NCBI GenBank assembly: GCA_949592205.1
Contig: CATIUR010000001.1
Location: 66,606,559-66,670,558, forward strand
Reading direction: 5' to 3'
DNA from: Helichrysum umbraculigerum
Lineage: Eukaryota > Streptophyta > Magnoliopsida > Asterales > Asteraceae
DNA: 64,000 bases
Below are positions 53,860 through 64,000 of this stretch, piece after piece (positions within the stretch are counted from its first letter, which is position 1; each line of letters opens with the position of its first letter). Below the pieces are notes generated by a model, which saw nothing but the letters and a program-made list of their open reading frames with translations, was not told the DNA's origin and searched no databases. The position numbers and the translations under genes were made by a program.

Positions 53860-56800
53860 ATGCCGCCAAAGTCAAGACCATACACCGACGCTCAGCTTAC
53901 ATCGCTTATAACCCAGGCTGTTACTGAAGCCTTGGCTCGGAATACCCCACAAAACTCCACCAGAAACAGCGATGCCGCTGAAACCCCTGCTGCTAAACCT
54001 TGTTCTTACAAGGACTTTCAGAGCTGTAAACCCTCAAGCTTCAAGGGTTCTGAAGGAGCCATCGGACTGATCAGATGGTTCGAAAAGATGGAAACTGTTT
54101 TCCGTGTCAGCAAATGCGCGGAAAACGACAAAGTAAACTTCGCCACCTGCTCTCTCGAAGATGATGCCCACTCTTGGTGGAACTCATATACCCAATCAGT
54201 GGGTGCTGACATTGCCTACCAACTCTCTTGGGAGGACTTGAAAGCAAAACTCACTGCCAAATACTGCTCAATCGCCAAACTTCAAAAGCTGGACGAGGAG
54301 TTCTGGAACCTAAAGGTTCAGGGTGGTGATATCGATGGTTATACCACCAGATTCCAGCAACTCGCTGCCCTTCTCCCAGCCATGGTTAGCACAGAACCTG
54401 ATAAAATCAGGAAGTACATCCTTGGCCTTCCTGAGCCTGTTCGGGGGCATGTTGCCTCTTCCAACCAAACCACCATTGACGTTGCAATTCTATTGGCCCA
54501 AGATCTGATGTCCATGAGCCAAGATTCTGAACCACCCACTTCATCCTCCCAAAACAACAAGCGAAAGTGGTCTGACTACCACAACAACCACTCCAACCAA
54601 CAAAACAAGAAACCCGACACCATCAAAGCCTACAACACCACCACTGACATCACACGGGGCTACACTGGGAACAAACCCTATTGTTCCAAGTGCAGCCGTC
54701 ACCATAAAGGCTCCTGTGGTCCCTTTTGCAACAATTGCAAGAGGTACGGCCATCTCACCAAAGACTGCAATTCTCCTGCCAACAACAATTCCAACAACAA
54801 CACCAAGCCACCCAAAGTCTGCTTTGAGTGTGGGAAACCCGGGCACTTCAGGGACACGTGCCCCAAGCTAAAGAATAACAACAACAACAACAACAACCGC
54901 AACAGCAACAACAACAACAACACCCGAAGCAGAGCCTTCGTCATCAAATCCGGGGACGCCCATCAAGACCCGAATGTGGTCTCGGGTATGTTCCTCCTCA
55001 ACAACTTACATGCTTCTGTTCTATTTGATACTGGTGCTGATAGAAGCTTTATCTCTGATGACTTTTGCCCACTACTTGACATCACTCCTGTTGCCTTAGA
55101 TGTTAAGCACACTGTAGAGCTAGCAAATGGGGAACTTATAGAAACCGATAGTGTGATACCTAATTGCACTTTAAACCTAGCTGATGAAACCTTTTCAATC
55201 GATCTTGTACCCGTTGAAATCGGAAGTTTCGACGTCATCATTGGAATGGACTGGTTGTCCAAACACCGAGCTGAAATCATTTGTTACGATAAGATCGTCC
55301 GCATTCCACTCGCTGCCGGTGGAACCTTGATCATACAGGGGGAGACCGGTGGGACGGGACTCAATATCATCTCTTGCTTAAAAACCCGAAAATTTCTGAG
55401 AAAGGGTTACCCCGCAATACTTGCACACATCACAGAGAAGAAGTCGGAGGAGAAGCGACTTGAGGATGTGCCGATTGTTAGAGACTTTCCCGAAGTCTTT
55501 CCAGAAGAACTGCCTGGTTTACCTCCATCTAGACAGGTTGAGTTCTCAATTGATCTCGTGCCGGGGGCCGTACCGGTGGCCCGCGCACCGTACCGTTTAG
55601 CCCCATCCGAACTTCAGGAGTTGTCTGCCCAGTTACAGGAACTTCTGGATAGAGGATTCATTAGACCGAGTTCTTCACCTTGGGGAGCTCCGGTCTTATT
55701 TGTTAAAAAGAAGGACGGGTCATTCAGAATGTGCATCGACTATCGAGAGTTGAACAAATTGACCGTCAAGAACCGTTATCCACTTCCTCGCATTGATGAT
55801 CTATTCGACCAACTTCAGGGTTCAAGTTTCTTCTCAAAAATCGACTTGCGATCAGGTTATCACCAGTTACGAGTTCGCGACACCGATATTCCAAAAACTG
55901 CTTTCAGAACTCGTTACGGGCACTACGAATTCCAAGTGATGCCCTTTGGCCTAACTAACGCACCGGCTGTATTCATGGACCTTATGAATCGGGTGTGCAA
56001 ACCTTACCTCGATAAGTTTGTCATTGTCTTTATCGATGACATACTCATTTACTCGCGCAACGAGCAAGAGCATGCGCAACACCTCAAAACCATCCTTGAA
56101 CTACTTAGACACGAGGAGCTTTACGCCAAATTCTCTAAGTGTGAGTTCTGGATACAAACCGTTCAGTTCCTTGGTCACGTGATCGACAGTCAGGGAATTC
56201 ACGTTGACCCATCAAAAATCGAGGCTATCAAAGACTGGCAAGCACCCACCTCTGCAACTGAAGTACGACAATTCTTGGGTCTTGCTGGGTACTATCGGCG
56301 ATTTATCGAAAACTTCTCTAAAATAGCTCAACCACTCATGGTACTGACTCAGAAGGACAAAAGGTTCGATTGGACCGATAAACAAGAGTCAGCATTCCAA
56401 CTTCTGAAACAAAAGCTTTGCAGTGCTCCAATTCTATCCTTACCCGAAGGCACCGATGACTTCGTGGTATACTGTGATGCTTCTCACCAAGGTCTCGGTT
56501 GCGTATTGATGCAACGAGATAAAGTTATTGCCTATGCCTCACGACAGCTGAAAATTCACGAAAAGAACTACACCACTCATGATCTCGAACTTGGAGCTGT
56601 CGGTTTTGCTCTCAAAATCTGGAGACATTATCTCTACGGCACTAAGTACACCATCTTTACCGATCATAAAAGTCTCCAACATATATTCGATCAGAAGGAT
56701 CTCAATATGAGGCAACGTCGATGGGTCGAGTTGCTTACCGATTACGATTGCGAGATCAAGTACCATCCAGGGAAGGCTAATGTGGTAGCCGACGCCCTCA

Positions 56801-58317
56801 GTCGAAAGGAACGACCAAAACCACTTCGAGTCCGAGCCCTCAGTATGACCATTCATAACGATCTTACCATTCAAATTCATACCGCTCAGATCGAAGCCCT
56901 GAAACCTGAAAACATCAAAAATGAAGCCTTACGGGGTATTGACAAACAATTCGAAATCAAATCTAACGGGATTAGGTATTTCTCAAACCGAATCTGGTTG
57001 CCTAGTTTCGGGAACCTACGAGACTTGGTGATGGATGAAGCTCACAAGTCTAAATATTCTATCCATCCGGGATCCGATAAGATGTACCACGGCATCAAGG
57101 AATTTTATTGGTGGCCGAACATGAAAGCCGAAATCGCCACTTATGTCAGCAAGTGTCTTACTTGCTCAAAAGTCAAAACCGAACATCAAAAGCCTTCTGG
57201 CTTACTTCAACAACCCGATATCCCTGAATGGAAATGGGAACAAATTGCCATGGATTTCATAACCAAACTACCCAAGTCGTCGAGTGGTTGCGATACTATT
57301 TGGGTGATCGTCGATCGTCTCACCAAATCTGCTCATTTCCTGGCAATCAAGGAAAACGATAAAATGGAACGCCTTGCACAAATCTTCATCAAGGAAATCG
57401 TTTCTCATCACGGTGTTCCAATCTCGAACATCTCCGACAGAGATGCCCGTTTCACCACTCACTTTTGGCAATCACTTCAAAAAGCTTTGGGTACTCGCCT
57501 TGACATGAGTACCGCGTACCATCCTCAAACCGATGGCCAAAGTGAACGAACCATTCAAACACTAGAAGATATGCTACGCGCCTGCGTAGTTGATTTCGGT
57601 ACAAACTGGGAAAGACATCTACCGTTGTGCGAATTCTCGTACAATAACAGCTATCACGCCAGCATTAAGGCTGCACCTTTTGAGGCACTGTACGGTCGTA
57701 AGTGCCGATCACCGATCTGTTGGACTGAAGTGGGAGATAGTCAACTCACTCGTCCTGAACTCATACACGCCACCACTGAGAAAATTGTGGAAATCCAAAA
57801 CCGACTCAAAGCCGCACGTGATCGTCAGAAAAGTTATGCTGACGTGAGACGCAAACCACTCGAGTTCCAAGTTGGGGATCGAGTACTCTTAAAAGTATCA
57901 CCTTGGAAAGGCGTCATCCGTTTTGGCAAACGCGGGAAGTTAAATCCCAGATACATCGGGCCTTTTGAGATCCTCGAACGGATTGGCCCCGTAGCTTATC
58001 GATTGCAGCTACCATCCGAGCTCAGCAGCGTGCACCCCACTTTTCATATTTCAAATTTGAAAAAGTGTCTGTCTGATGAGACACTTATCATTCCACTAGA
58101 TGAAATTCGTGTTGACGATAAACTTCACTTCGTTAAGGAACCCGCTGAAATTATGGACCGTGAGGTCAAACAACTGAAACAAAGTCGTATTCCCATCGTC
58201 AAGGTCAGATGGAATTCGCGGCGTGGTCCGGAATTCACCTGGGAACGGGAAGACCAAATGCGACTCAAATATCCTCAACTATTCAATGATTCTACCTCAA
58301 ACACGACTTCGAACTAA
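53860..58317 (+). CDS. gag-pol: Gypsy-C gag-pol polyprotein (1485 aa, intact)
   Basis: Single open frame from Met-Pro-Pro-Lys at 53860 to TAA at 58315-58317, the usual single-ORF form of Tekay chromoviruses. Gag capsid region about 45-220; zinc knuckles about 275-303 and 321-334; Asn-rich linker; protease Asp-Thr-Gly 390-392; reverse transcriptase about 560-760 with Phe-Ile-Asp-Asp 724-727; RNase H from Asp872; integrase zinc site (His about 1069, Cys1099, Cys1102); integrase catalytic Asp1132, Asp1193 and Glu1229, with the 35-residue spacing of the D,D35E core; Tyr-Ile-Gly-Pro-Phe near 1365; chromodomain-like tail about 1425-1475. The protein makes the particle, copies RNA to DNA and integrates it; the tail probably directs insertion to heterochromatin. 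No disabling change seen. Confidence 0.95.
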   Translation: MPPKSRPYTDAQLTSLITQAVTEALARNTPQNSTRNSDAAETPAAKPCSYKDFQSCKPSSFKGSEGAIGLIRWFEKMETVFRVSKCAENDKVNFATCSLEDDAHSWWNSYTQSVGADIAYQLSWEDLKAKLTAKYCSIAKLQKLDEEFWNLKVQGGDIDGYTTRFQQLAALLPAMVSTEPDKIRKYILGLPEPVRGHVASSNQTTIDVAILLAQDLMSMSQDSEPPTSSSQNNKRKWSDYHNNHSNQQNKKPDTIKAYNTTTDITRGYTGNKPYCSKCSRHHKGSCGPFCNNCKRYGHLTKDCNSPANNNSNNNTKPPKVCFECGKPGHFRDTCPKLKNNNNNNNNRNSNNNNNTRSRAFVIKSGDAHQDPNVVSGMFLLNNLHASVLFDTGADRSFISDDFCPLLDITPVALDVKHTVELANGELIETDSVIPNCTLNLADETFSIDLVPVEIGSFDVIIGMDWLSKHRAEIICYDKIVRIPLAAGGTLIIQGETGGTGLNIISCLKTRKFLRKGYPAILAHITEKKSEEKRLEDVPIVRDFPEVFPEELPGLPPSRQVEFSIDLVPGAVPVARAPYRLAPSELQELSAQLQELLDRGFIRPSSSPWGAPVLFVKKKDGSFRMCIDYRELNKLTVKNRYPLPRIDDLFDQLQGSSFFSKIDLRSGYHQLRVRDTDIPKTAFRTRYGHYEFQVMPFGLTNAPAVFMDLMNRVCKPYLDKFVIVFIDDILIYSRNEQEHAQHLKTILELLRHEELYAKFSKCEFWIQTVQFLGHVIDSQGIHVDPSKIEAIKDWQAPTSATEVRQFLGLAGYYRRFIENFSKIAQPLMVLTQKDKRFDWTDKQESAFQLLKQKLCSAPILSLPEGTDDFVVYCDASHQGLGCVLMQRDKVIAYASRQLKIHEKNYTTHDLELGAVGFALKIWRHYLYGTKYTIFTDHKSLQHIFDQKDLNMRQRRWVELLTDYDCEIKYHPGKANVVADALSRKERPKPLRVRALSMTIHNDLTIQIHTAQIEALKPENIKNEALRGIDKQFEIKSNGIRYFSNRIWLPSFGNLRDLVMDEAHKSKYSIHPGSDKMYHGIKEFYWWPNMKAEIATYVSKCLTCSKVKTEHQKPSGLLQQPDIPEWKWEQIAMDFITKLPKSSSGCDTIWVIVDRLTKSAHFLAIKENDKMERLAQIFIKEIVSHHGVPISNISDRDARFTTHFWQSLQKALGTRLDMSTAYHPQTDGQSERTIQTLEDMLRACVVDFGTNWERHLPLCEFSYNNSYHASIKAAPFEALYGRKCRSPICWTEVGDSQLTRPELIHATTEKIVEIQNRLKAARDRQKSYADVRRKPLEFQVGDRVLLKVSPWKGVIRFGKRGKLNPRYIGPFEILERIGPVAYRLQLPSELSSVHPTFHISNLKKCLSDETLIIPLDEIRVDDKLHFVKEPAEIMDREVKQLKQSRIPIVKVRWNSRRGPEFTWEREDQMRLKYPQLFNDSTSNTTSN

Positions 58318-58351
58318 ATTTCGGGACGAAATTCTTCTAACAGGGGGAGAA
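58318..58351 (+). other. Gypsy-C polypurine tract
   Basis: CAGGGGGAGAA abuts the 3-prime LTR. Just upstream TTTCGGGACGAAA is a palindrome shared by the three gypsy families. Confidence 0.85.
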
Positions 58352-60829
58352 TGTAACACCCGCCAAATTAGGACTAGTAATTAGTGCCTAATCATACGTT
58401 AATACATGTAATTAGTTCTGTGTTAGGCTAATTAATGTATCGAATTATATATATCGTTGAATATATACGGAAATGCGATTTGATTAAATCGTACGCAATT
58501 TAAATCGAATGTATTTCGGTTCCATAAAATACGGACGTTGGTGACCAATTTTATTAAGTAACACTGTTATGTTAAGAATATCATTTTAATAATGCTCGAA
58601 TTACAATTCGTATCGTACAAACAGAACTTGCACAATTTAAAATATTTAACGCGCAAACTAACTTACATTTTATAACTCAAATATAAATTGATTAGTAAAA
58701 TATCTAAATAAAATATCGCGTAATAATTTGTATTTTAAAACGTACCAACTAATATGTAAAATAATTATCTAACGTTTGATCGACGGAGAAAACGAACACC
58801 GCACGGAGCGGAAACGCAGGGCGAAAAATGGGATCTTAACCTCCCATTCCCCTCCCTTTTCCTCATTTCTTTCTCAACTCTCTCTCTCTCTTCTTTTCCT
58901 CTTTCCTTTTCTCTCAAACAAATCACCACCTCCATCCATCCAAATCGCAAAATAAACATATCAAACGACTTCGGATCTTCAAGATTTTTAGAGATTCACG
59001 ACCACCACGCAACGATCTATCTTCCTATCTTTCCGAAATTTCATTTCGGCGATTTGTAAGTTTCCGACACAACTCCGAAAACTCTCGTTTCTAAGTATTA
59101 TCACTTGCTAGTTGTTTGTATAACCTTGTAATGTCCTAAAATGGGTTGGGTAAAAATATTAGGCTGATCGATGGCCGGAAAATGCGTTTTTGAAGTTGAA
59201 ACTCCGATCAGATCCCGTACGTCGCATTTGGCCTGGAGAAAATGCGACGCAGCGACTTACGTCGCACGAATCCTCGACGTCGCATATAGCGACGCAGCCT
59301 ATTACGTCGCATTGACTTGCGAATGTCGCACATAGCGACGCAGACCTTAACGTCACCAACTTAACCAATGTCGCATTAGCGACGCAGAACCCTACGTCGC
59401 ATTGAATTGCGAACGTCACAAACTACGACGCAAGCACTCACGTCGCACCCGACGTCGCACCCAACGTCGCACAAACCAGAACCTCAAAAACACAGATTTT
59501 TACTAAGTGTCGAGACTCGAAATTTATCACTCGATTTTACCCAAATTCAGATCCCAGATGCGTTTTTTGTCAAAGCAATATAGTAGAAATAAAAAATTTC
59601 CTAGCTGACCTGGCAGCTCGACCCCAGCCAGGGGCTCTGCCCATTGGACCCCGCCAGGGGCTGCCGCCCCTTGGACCCCGCTACCAGGGGCGCTGCCCCC
59701 GGACCCCCGTACTTAGATTCCGTAACGGCTTCTAAAACACAATCAAAACACATTTTTCAAGTAAAACGCCACGAAATCAAAATAATAATAATTGAGATTA
59801 TTATTACAAATCCGTCACCAACGGGCCGTACACTTTTCAAACACTTAAACGTATCAACCAAATAGTGGAGATTTGGACATTATAGTTGAATGAACAACTA
59901 CAAGGGTGATCTTTTGAGATACCCAATCATGATTATAACCATCGCGTGTCGTGGACACCCTCAGGTTACAAGTCTTTGGACTTCATACTCGGCTAATCAA
60001 CTTACGTTTGTTTAAACGCTTTCAGACTCAGGTGAGTCTCATTGCCCCTCTTTTACTGTTTTACTCAGGGGTGTGATATATTGCTCAACTTTTAACATGT
60101 GAACGCAAGTACAAACATTTCATATACTACATGAGTTTTTCGAACCTAATCATTTAAAGTCCTCCGTCAGCATAGTTGTTAATACGTTGTAGCGTGAATA
60201 TTAGTATATGGTACCATATAGGATTGACCCACCTCGTCCGGGTTAGCAAGCACTAACCGGGTAAACGGACGTACTAATATTTGGGAAGACGAATGTGGAT
60301 TAGGCATTCGTGGAGGCACCTCGCCCGGAATTCTCTTTAGGGGACCCGGCCCTCGAGTTAAGCTCAACTATGTGCTCATGGCCGTATACACGATGACTAT
60401 CATTTAATTGCTGGATGCAATTCATTATTTAATTGCTGGATGCAATTCATTATTTAAATCTTGCGGTTCATACTATATTAACTGATTTCAAACCTGTGAG
60501 CTCACCAGCTTTTAGCTGACCTTTTAGCATATATCGCAGGTACCAAGCAGTAGGATGTTTCTGCTTCAGGACTTTAGCTCGAGTCAGCATACAGACGATT
60601 GAGATTTTCTTGCATTAGTATATTTTTGTACAAGTACTTATGTACTGAAATCTCATTTTAATTAAACTCGAGCTATGTAAAGCTTTAAATGTTGTAAACA
60701 TTTCTATTATCAATATATTTTGTTAAAACGACGCATATAGAGTCGTTTACTATATATCTTTGTGCTTTGTTATTGATTAGTAACACCCAAATCAAGCTTC
60801 CGCAAATCATCAAATTTGGGGGTGTTACA
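58352..60829 (+). repeat. Gypsy-C 3-prime LTR
   Basis: 2478 bases, same length as the 5-prime LTR. Differences cluster in the GC-rich palindromes and at CpG sites. Contains the same motif array, donor consensus (60029-60037) and terminal hairpin. Confidence 0.93.
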
Positions 60830-61703
60830 GTTTTAAACAAACTGTGAATAATCTGGAGATGTATAACTGTTTGAAAAGGAGAGGTCTAGGTCATAAATCA
60901 ACGTAATTGGAGCTTAAGTAAAGTGAGGTCTAGTGAGGAAAGTCCAAGTGATTTAGATTTATCAACCCCCTAGATTTTACATATTTGATTCTTTAAACAT
61001 AACAAGTTAATAATTAGATACACTATTAGAAGAACGAGAGATAAGCTTGGGTGTTAAGAACGGTCGGACCTATGAGACGATACGCTGCTTTATTCATGTA
61101 CCTCGGTTAATCACCAAAATAGGTTGCTTACCTTTCAACTAGGTAAGTATTGGGAGTTTAGCGTATTATTCCGATCAGAATCACGATAACCTAGTTCCCA
61201 GTGACATGCCAATGGGAATTTAATTGGTAGGGTTCTAGTGTTTACACCAAAGTCTGTCAATCTATTAATCTGAAAGTGTCCCCATCATAAACACAATCCC
61301 GATATTATACTATCCCAAGTCATGGTGAACCACGCCTTCCTTATCCTTAGTTGTTCCTTATATGCTAGCTAGCTCATTTTAAGTTTTATTGCTTTAGTAG
61401 TTTAAATTAGATAAAAACCAAACAAAACCAACTATCTGAACCCCATCTTGAAGACTGAATTATCCAAACGAGCTCCGCTTCAAATTCGACCGTCTGGAGA
61501 GACGACCCTGATCATCCTTACCACGTACTAGTATCGGGTACTTGTACCTAGTACCAGTAGGTAGTTCGGAGGTTTAGGCCCGAGCAAAAAAATTAAATTT
61601 TAAAACACCCTGATCGCACCCTCGGTCGTTACAACAGCACCGACGGCTGAGGGCGCATCAGTATGCACGTGATTACAGTACGAAATTGTACCGTAATTTG
61701 AAG
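60830..61703. other. Unresolved repeat-derived DNA after Gypsy-C
   Basis: Continues the flank from 50268 after the GTTTT target duplication. No gene. It includes text of the kind seen near LTR ends of large gypsy elements (TTCGACCGTCTGGAG, GACGACCCTGATCATCC near 61487-61530), but I cannot place it in a family. An imperfect inverted repeat (CACCCTCGGTCG ... CGACGGCTGAGGGCG) lies at about 61617-61656. Confidence 0.45.
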
Positions 61704-61735
61704 AGTGTCACATTCTCCCCTCGTTAGCGAAATCT
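61704..61735 (-). other. Polypurine tract and LTR start of a degenerate minus-strand element
   Basis: Read on the minus strand: AACGAGGGGAGAA followed by TGTGACACTC. This is the polypurine tract/LTR border form seen in the gypsy elements of this window. It implies that a 3-prime LTR runs leftward from 61712. Confidence 0.6.
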
Positions 61736-61829
61736 CTTATCTTGCGCGTGTTCGAAAAGATGTGGTGTTACCATTGTGGGTTTTTAGGTTGTCGCAAAAG
61801 TCGTAACGGCTTTTGGTATACATATCGTT

Positions 61830-62273
61830 TCATTTATTGGATTCCATATCCGAAGGCGGTCCTAGTTTACTAGACACGAAACCCTCGTCAACACATAAAT
61901 TATATAACATTAAGGCGTAGTTATTGTTTACTAGAGACGTACCAATTGTGGTGTAGGAGTCCTGATGTGCATCTTGAGCTCCAATGACGTAAGCGCGTCC
62001 ACGAGCTGGTTGGTTGTTGTTGGCTCGGTTGTTGTTGTTACCACGGTTGTTATTGTTGTTGTTGCGACTGTTGAGCTTTGGGCACTGATTTCGGTAGTGT
62101 TTTGGGTCACCACACTCGAAACACCCATTGTTTTGGCGCTTATTGTTGGCTAGGTTGGGAGGGTTGGTTCTGCAAAATTGAGTTCGATGACCCCACTGCT
62201 CGCAGTTACCACAGAGGGTACACTGTCCCTCGTGGTGTATTACGCCCGAAACGGTCGTTATCGAAGCGGGCAC
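61830..62273 (-). pseudogene. gag: Degenerate gag zinc-knuckle and protease fragment of an old gypsy element
   Basis: The 147-codon minus-strand ORF has two Cys/His knuckles (Cys-Thr-Leu-Cys...His...Cys and Cys-Phe-Glu-Cys-Gly-Asp...His...Cys), an Asn-rich linker, then Ala-Arg-Gly-Arg-Ala-Tyr-Val-Ile and a protease start. The active-site Asp-Thr/Ser-Gly is replaced by Asn-Leu-Cys-Val, so the protease is dead. The gag N-terminus is missing and almost all of pol is gone: the polypurine tract follows within about 100 bases. This is a deletion derivative of a different gypsy family. Confidence 0.78.
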
Positions 62274-62300
62274 AACAGTGGGGTGTTTTAAATTTATAGA

Positions 62301-64000
62301 GCTGGGGATATCCTAAGCTAATACTACTTTCAGCCCTAATTAGGTTACTAGGGTAGTAAGCGGTATGTTGACTCAGGTGTCGTTCTTACACTACAACGGG
62401 CATGGGATCTTAGGTGTTCTAATTATCTTTTGTAATCTAGCTAGGGTTTAAAATAAGAGTTGGTTTGATTTGGTTTTATAACTAATCTACGGAAAAATAA
62501 ATGCAGAAAAGGAAAAGATGTTTGTACGGAGGCTCAGAGAACAATGGATACGAGAGTGTTTACTATGATGCTGGTATATGCTTTGGATAGTAGTTATGGG
62601 TGCTAAAGCCACTAGTTATGATGATTAATCCGTTGAGTAACCGGAACTTAAATTAACACGAAGTATTATACCTACGGCAGTTCCTTAGCTTATCCCGCGT
62701 ATTTAAACGTTATACGAAGTACTGTGCCGTTTTATGGTTTTTCCTTAGCATTGATTCAAATTACCAGTTTGCTCATTGGATACCCTATATTATTAATGAT
62801 GTATAATTACGATCCTATTAAATATCTAACGTAAAGGTCTCTACAATCAGATAAATAGTATGTCACATGGATAGCAATTATATAGTGTCAGATACACCGG
62901 AAGTTCTCCCAAATGTACTGATCAATTCAATCAACAGTTATTCTCTAATCCTATTCCCCAATCTCTGACAAATGTGTGTCGGTATCATGGCACGAATTGT
63001 TGAATAAACAATAAAGTGAACAGGAGTTACCCTACGGAATAGGTTGGATTAACTTGTCTAACGGTTTATTGAATTGTTCATCATCAATCATATAAATCAC
63101 CTTAACTATTACATGCACATCACTCTACTGTATAAACATCAACTTATATCTGAAAACCCTAATCATGCAGTTACATATAGTAATCAGAGGTACAGTTCTA
63201 GCATGCAGCATTCCTAAGGCAACAATCAAACAAGAACATGCAATAGAAAGGCACACAGATAACTATTCCTATTTCATACTGTATCACATAACCAGATAAT
63301 TGGATCATAAATATCCCGAAAGGTCTCTCAAAGATATTCAATATAAAAACTTGAATCTAACCTATCTCTAATCCTATGCTCCGTATCTCTTATGATGTAG
63401 TTTCAATCTAGAGAATACAGCCATGTCGAGTTCAAATGCTTCATCATACATAGAATAGGTAGAGTACGTACCACTAATAACTGGCCAGGTTTTAGCAGGA
63501 AGTTTCTAACCACAGCATAAGTTGGATAGGTAAACAATTGAGATTCAATTCATAAATTCAGATACAGTTTAATATTCACACAGACAGAGCAACAGCATGT
63601 TACAATTGGGAATCATTATTTCCACAACGGATTGTGCCCACGACTTTCATAGCTTCCACGTTCCGTACTACACACATTCGTGATGGTTCAGGCGCTATAC
63701 AAATGAAAGCCGTATAACGTTACCTCCGTTGTTTCATAATGGTGACATCCCAATTGCATATTAAATCATAACTACTTAAACATAACCATTATCATAGCAA
63801 ACACAGATTTGTCTAGCCTAGCATGGCATCTCTAGCAATCAATACAACGCAAACATAATATAAGCAAATCATATTTACGAAATAAAGAAAAGAGATATAA
63901 ATATAACCTGAATATTTATTACAGACAAATCTTCGTGACCAAAGTCTCGGAGTGACTCCGTACAGACGCTACAACTACCGCTACGCTAACTAGCTGCTCT
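62301..64000. repeat. Old LTR-like repeat DNA, inverted relative of 49190-49870
   Basis: No gene. Between about 62830 and 63960 the reverse complement matches parts of 49190-49870 (for example AGTACATTTGGGAGAACTTCC and GATTGGGGAATAGGATT). Identity is roughly 75% by eye, so these are two old copies of one family in opposite orientation. The window ends inside it. Confidence 0.55.

Larger units (their letters stand above)
50269..60829 (+). mobile_element. Gypsy-C, complete and apparently intact Tekay-type chromovirus
   Basis: 10,561 bases, target duplication GTTTT at 50264-50268 and 60830-60834, two 2478-base LTRs, primer-binding site, accessory ORF, single open gag-pol of 1485 codons, polypurine tract. 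I count about 20 differences between the LTRs (about 0.8%). With the commonly used grass rate of 1.3e-8 per site per year this is about 0.3 million years, an estimate only. All recognisable catalytic residues are present, so it may still be autonomous. Confidence 0.95.

Noticed and set aside
1..64000. Host protein-coding, tRNA or rRNA genes
   Set aside because: Every long ORF belongs to a retrotransposon; the TGGTATCAGAGC matches are primer-binding sites next to LTRs, not tRNA genes.

Overview
This window is plant nuclear heterochromatin, most likely from a eudicot of the daisy family type (inferred from the retrotransposon families, not from any host gene). I find no host protein-coding gene, rRNA, tRNA or CRISPR. 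Nearly all of it is long terminal repeat (LTR) retrotransposons inserted into one another.

Four elements are clear. Gypsy-A (plus strand, 16761-49031) is a Tekay/Del-type chromovirus. Its pol is split by Gypsy-B (minus strand, 22426-44398, target duplication AAACT). Gypsy-B pol is in turn split by a Sirevirus-type Copia element (plus strand, 26168-37902, target duplication CATGC). Gypsy-C (plus strand, 50269-60829, target duplication GTTTT) is a complete, young relative with an open 1485-residue gag-pol. A fifth family is present only as a solo LTR (175-3385, minus strand, target duplication CAACT); its empty site survives at 49869-49873.

The left half repeats the right half. Bases 3587-19129 match 33490-49031 at an offset of 29,902-29,903 bases, and by eye they are about 99.6% identical. 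This is the LTR-internal-LTR-internal-LTR layout expected from unequal crossing over between the LTRs of Gypsy-A, with a broken left end where Sirevirus sequence is joined to flanking DNA at 3587-3588.

Region by region: 1-3588 flank plus solo LTR; 3589-7999 3-prime part of the Sirevirus (copy 1); 8000-14496 right half of Gypsy-B (copy 1); 14497-19129 right half of Gypsy-A and the shared LTR; 19130-22425 leader, accessory ORF and gag-RT of Gypsy-A; 22426-26167 left half of Gypsy-B; 26168-37902 complete Sirevirus; 37903-44398 right half of Gypsy-B; 44399-49031 rest of Gypsy-A; 49032-50268 flank; 50269-60829 Gypsy-C; 60830-64000 old, degenerate repeat DNA including a gag/protease fragment on the minus strand.

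The most interesting signal is shared by the three gypsy families. Each has a 161-168 residue coiled-coil ORF between primer-binding site and gag. Each also has a perfect CAG|GTGAGT splice-donor consensus in the LTR and acceptor-like sequences directly before the accessory ORF and before gag. This suggests a spliced accessory protein in a plant chromovirus lineage, which I do not recognise as described. The Sirevirus has a separate oddity: a very long ORF (about 1277 codons) after pol, broken by a different stop codon in each of the two copies.
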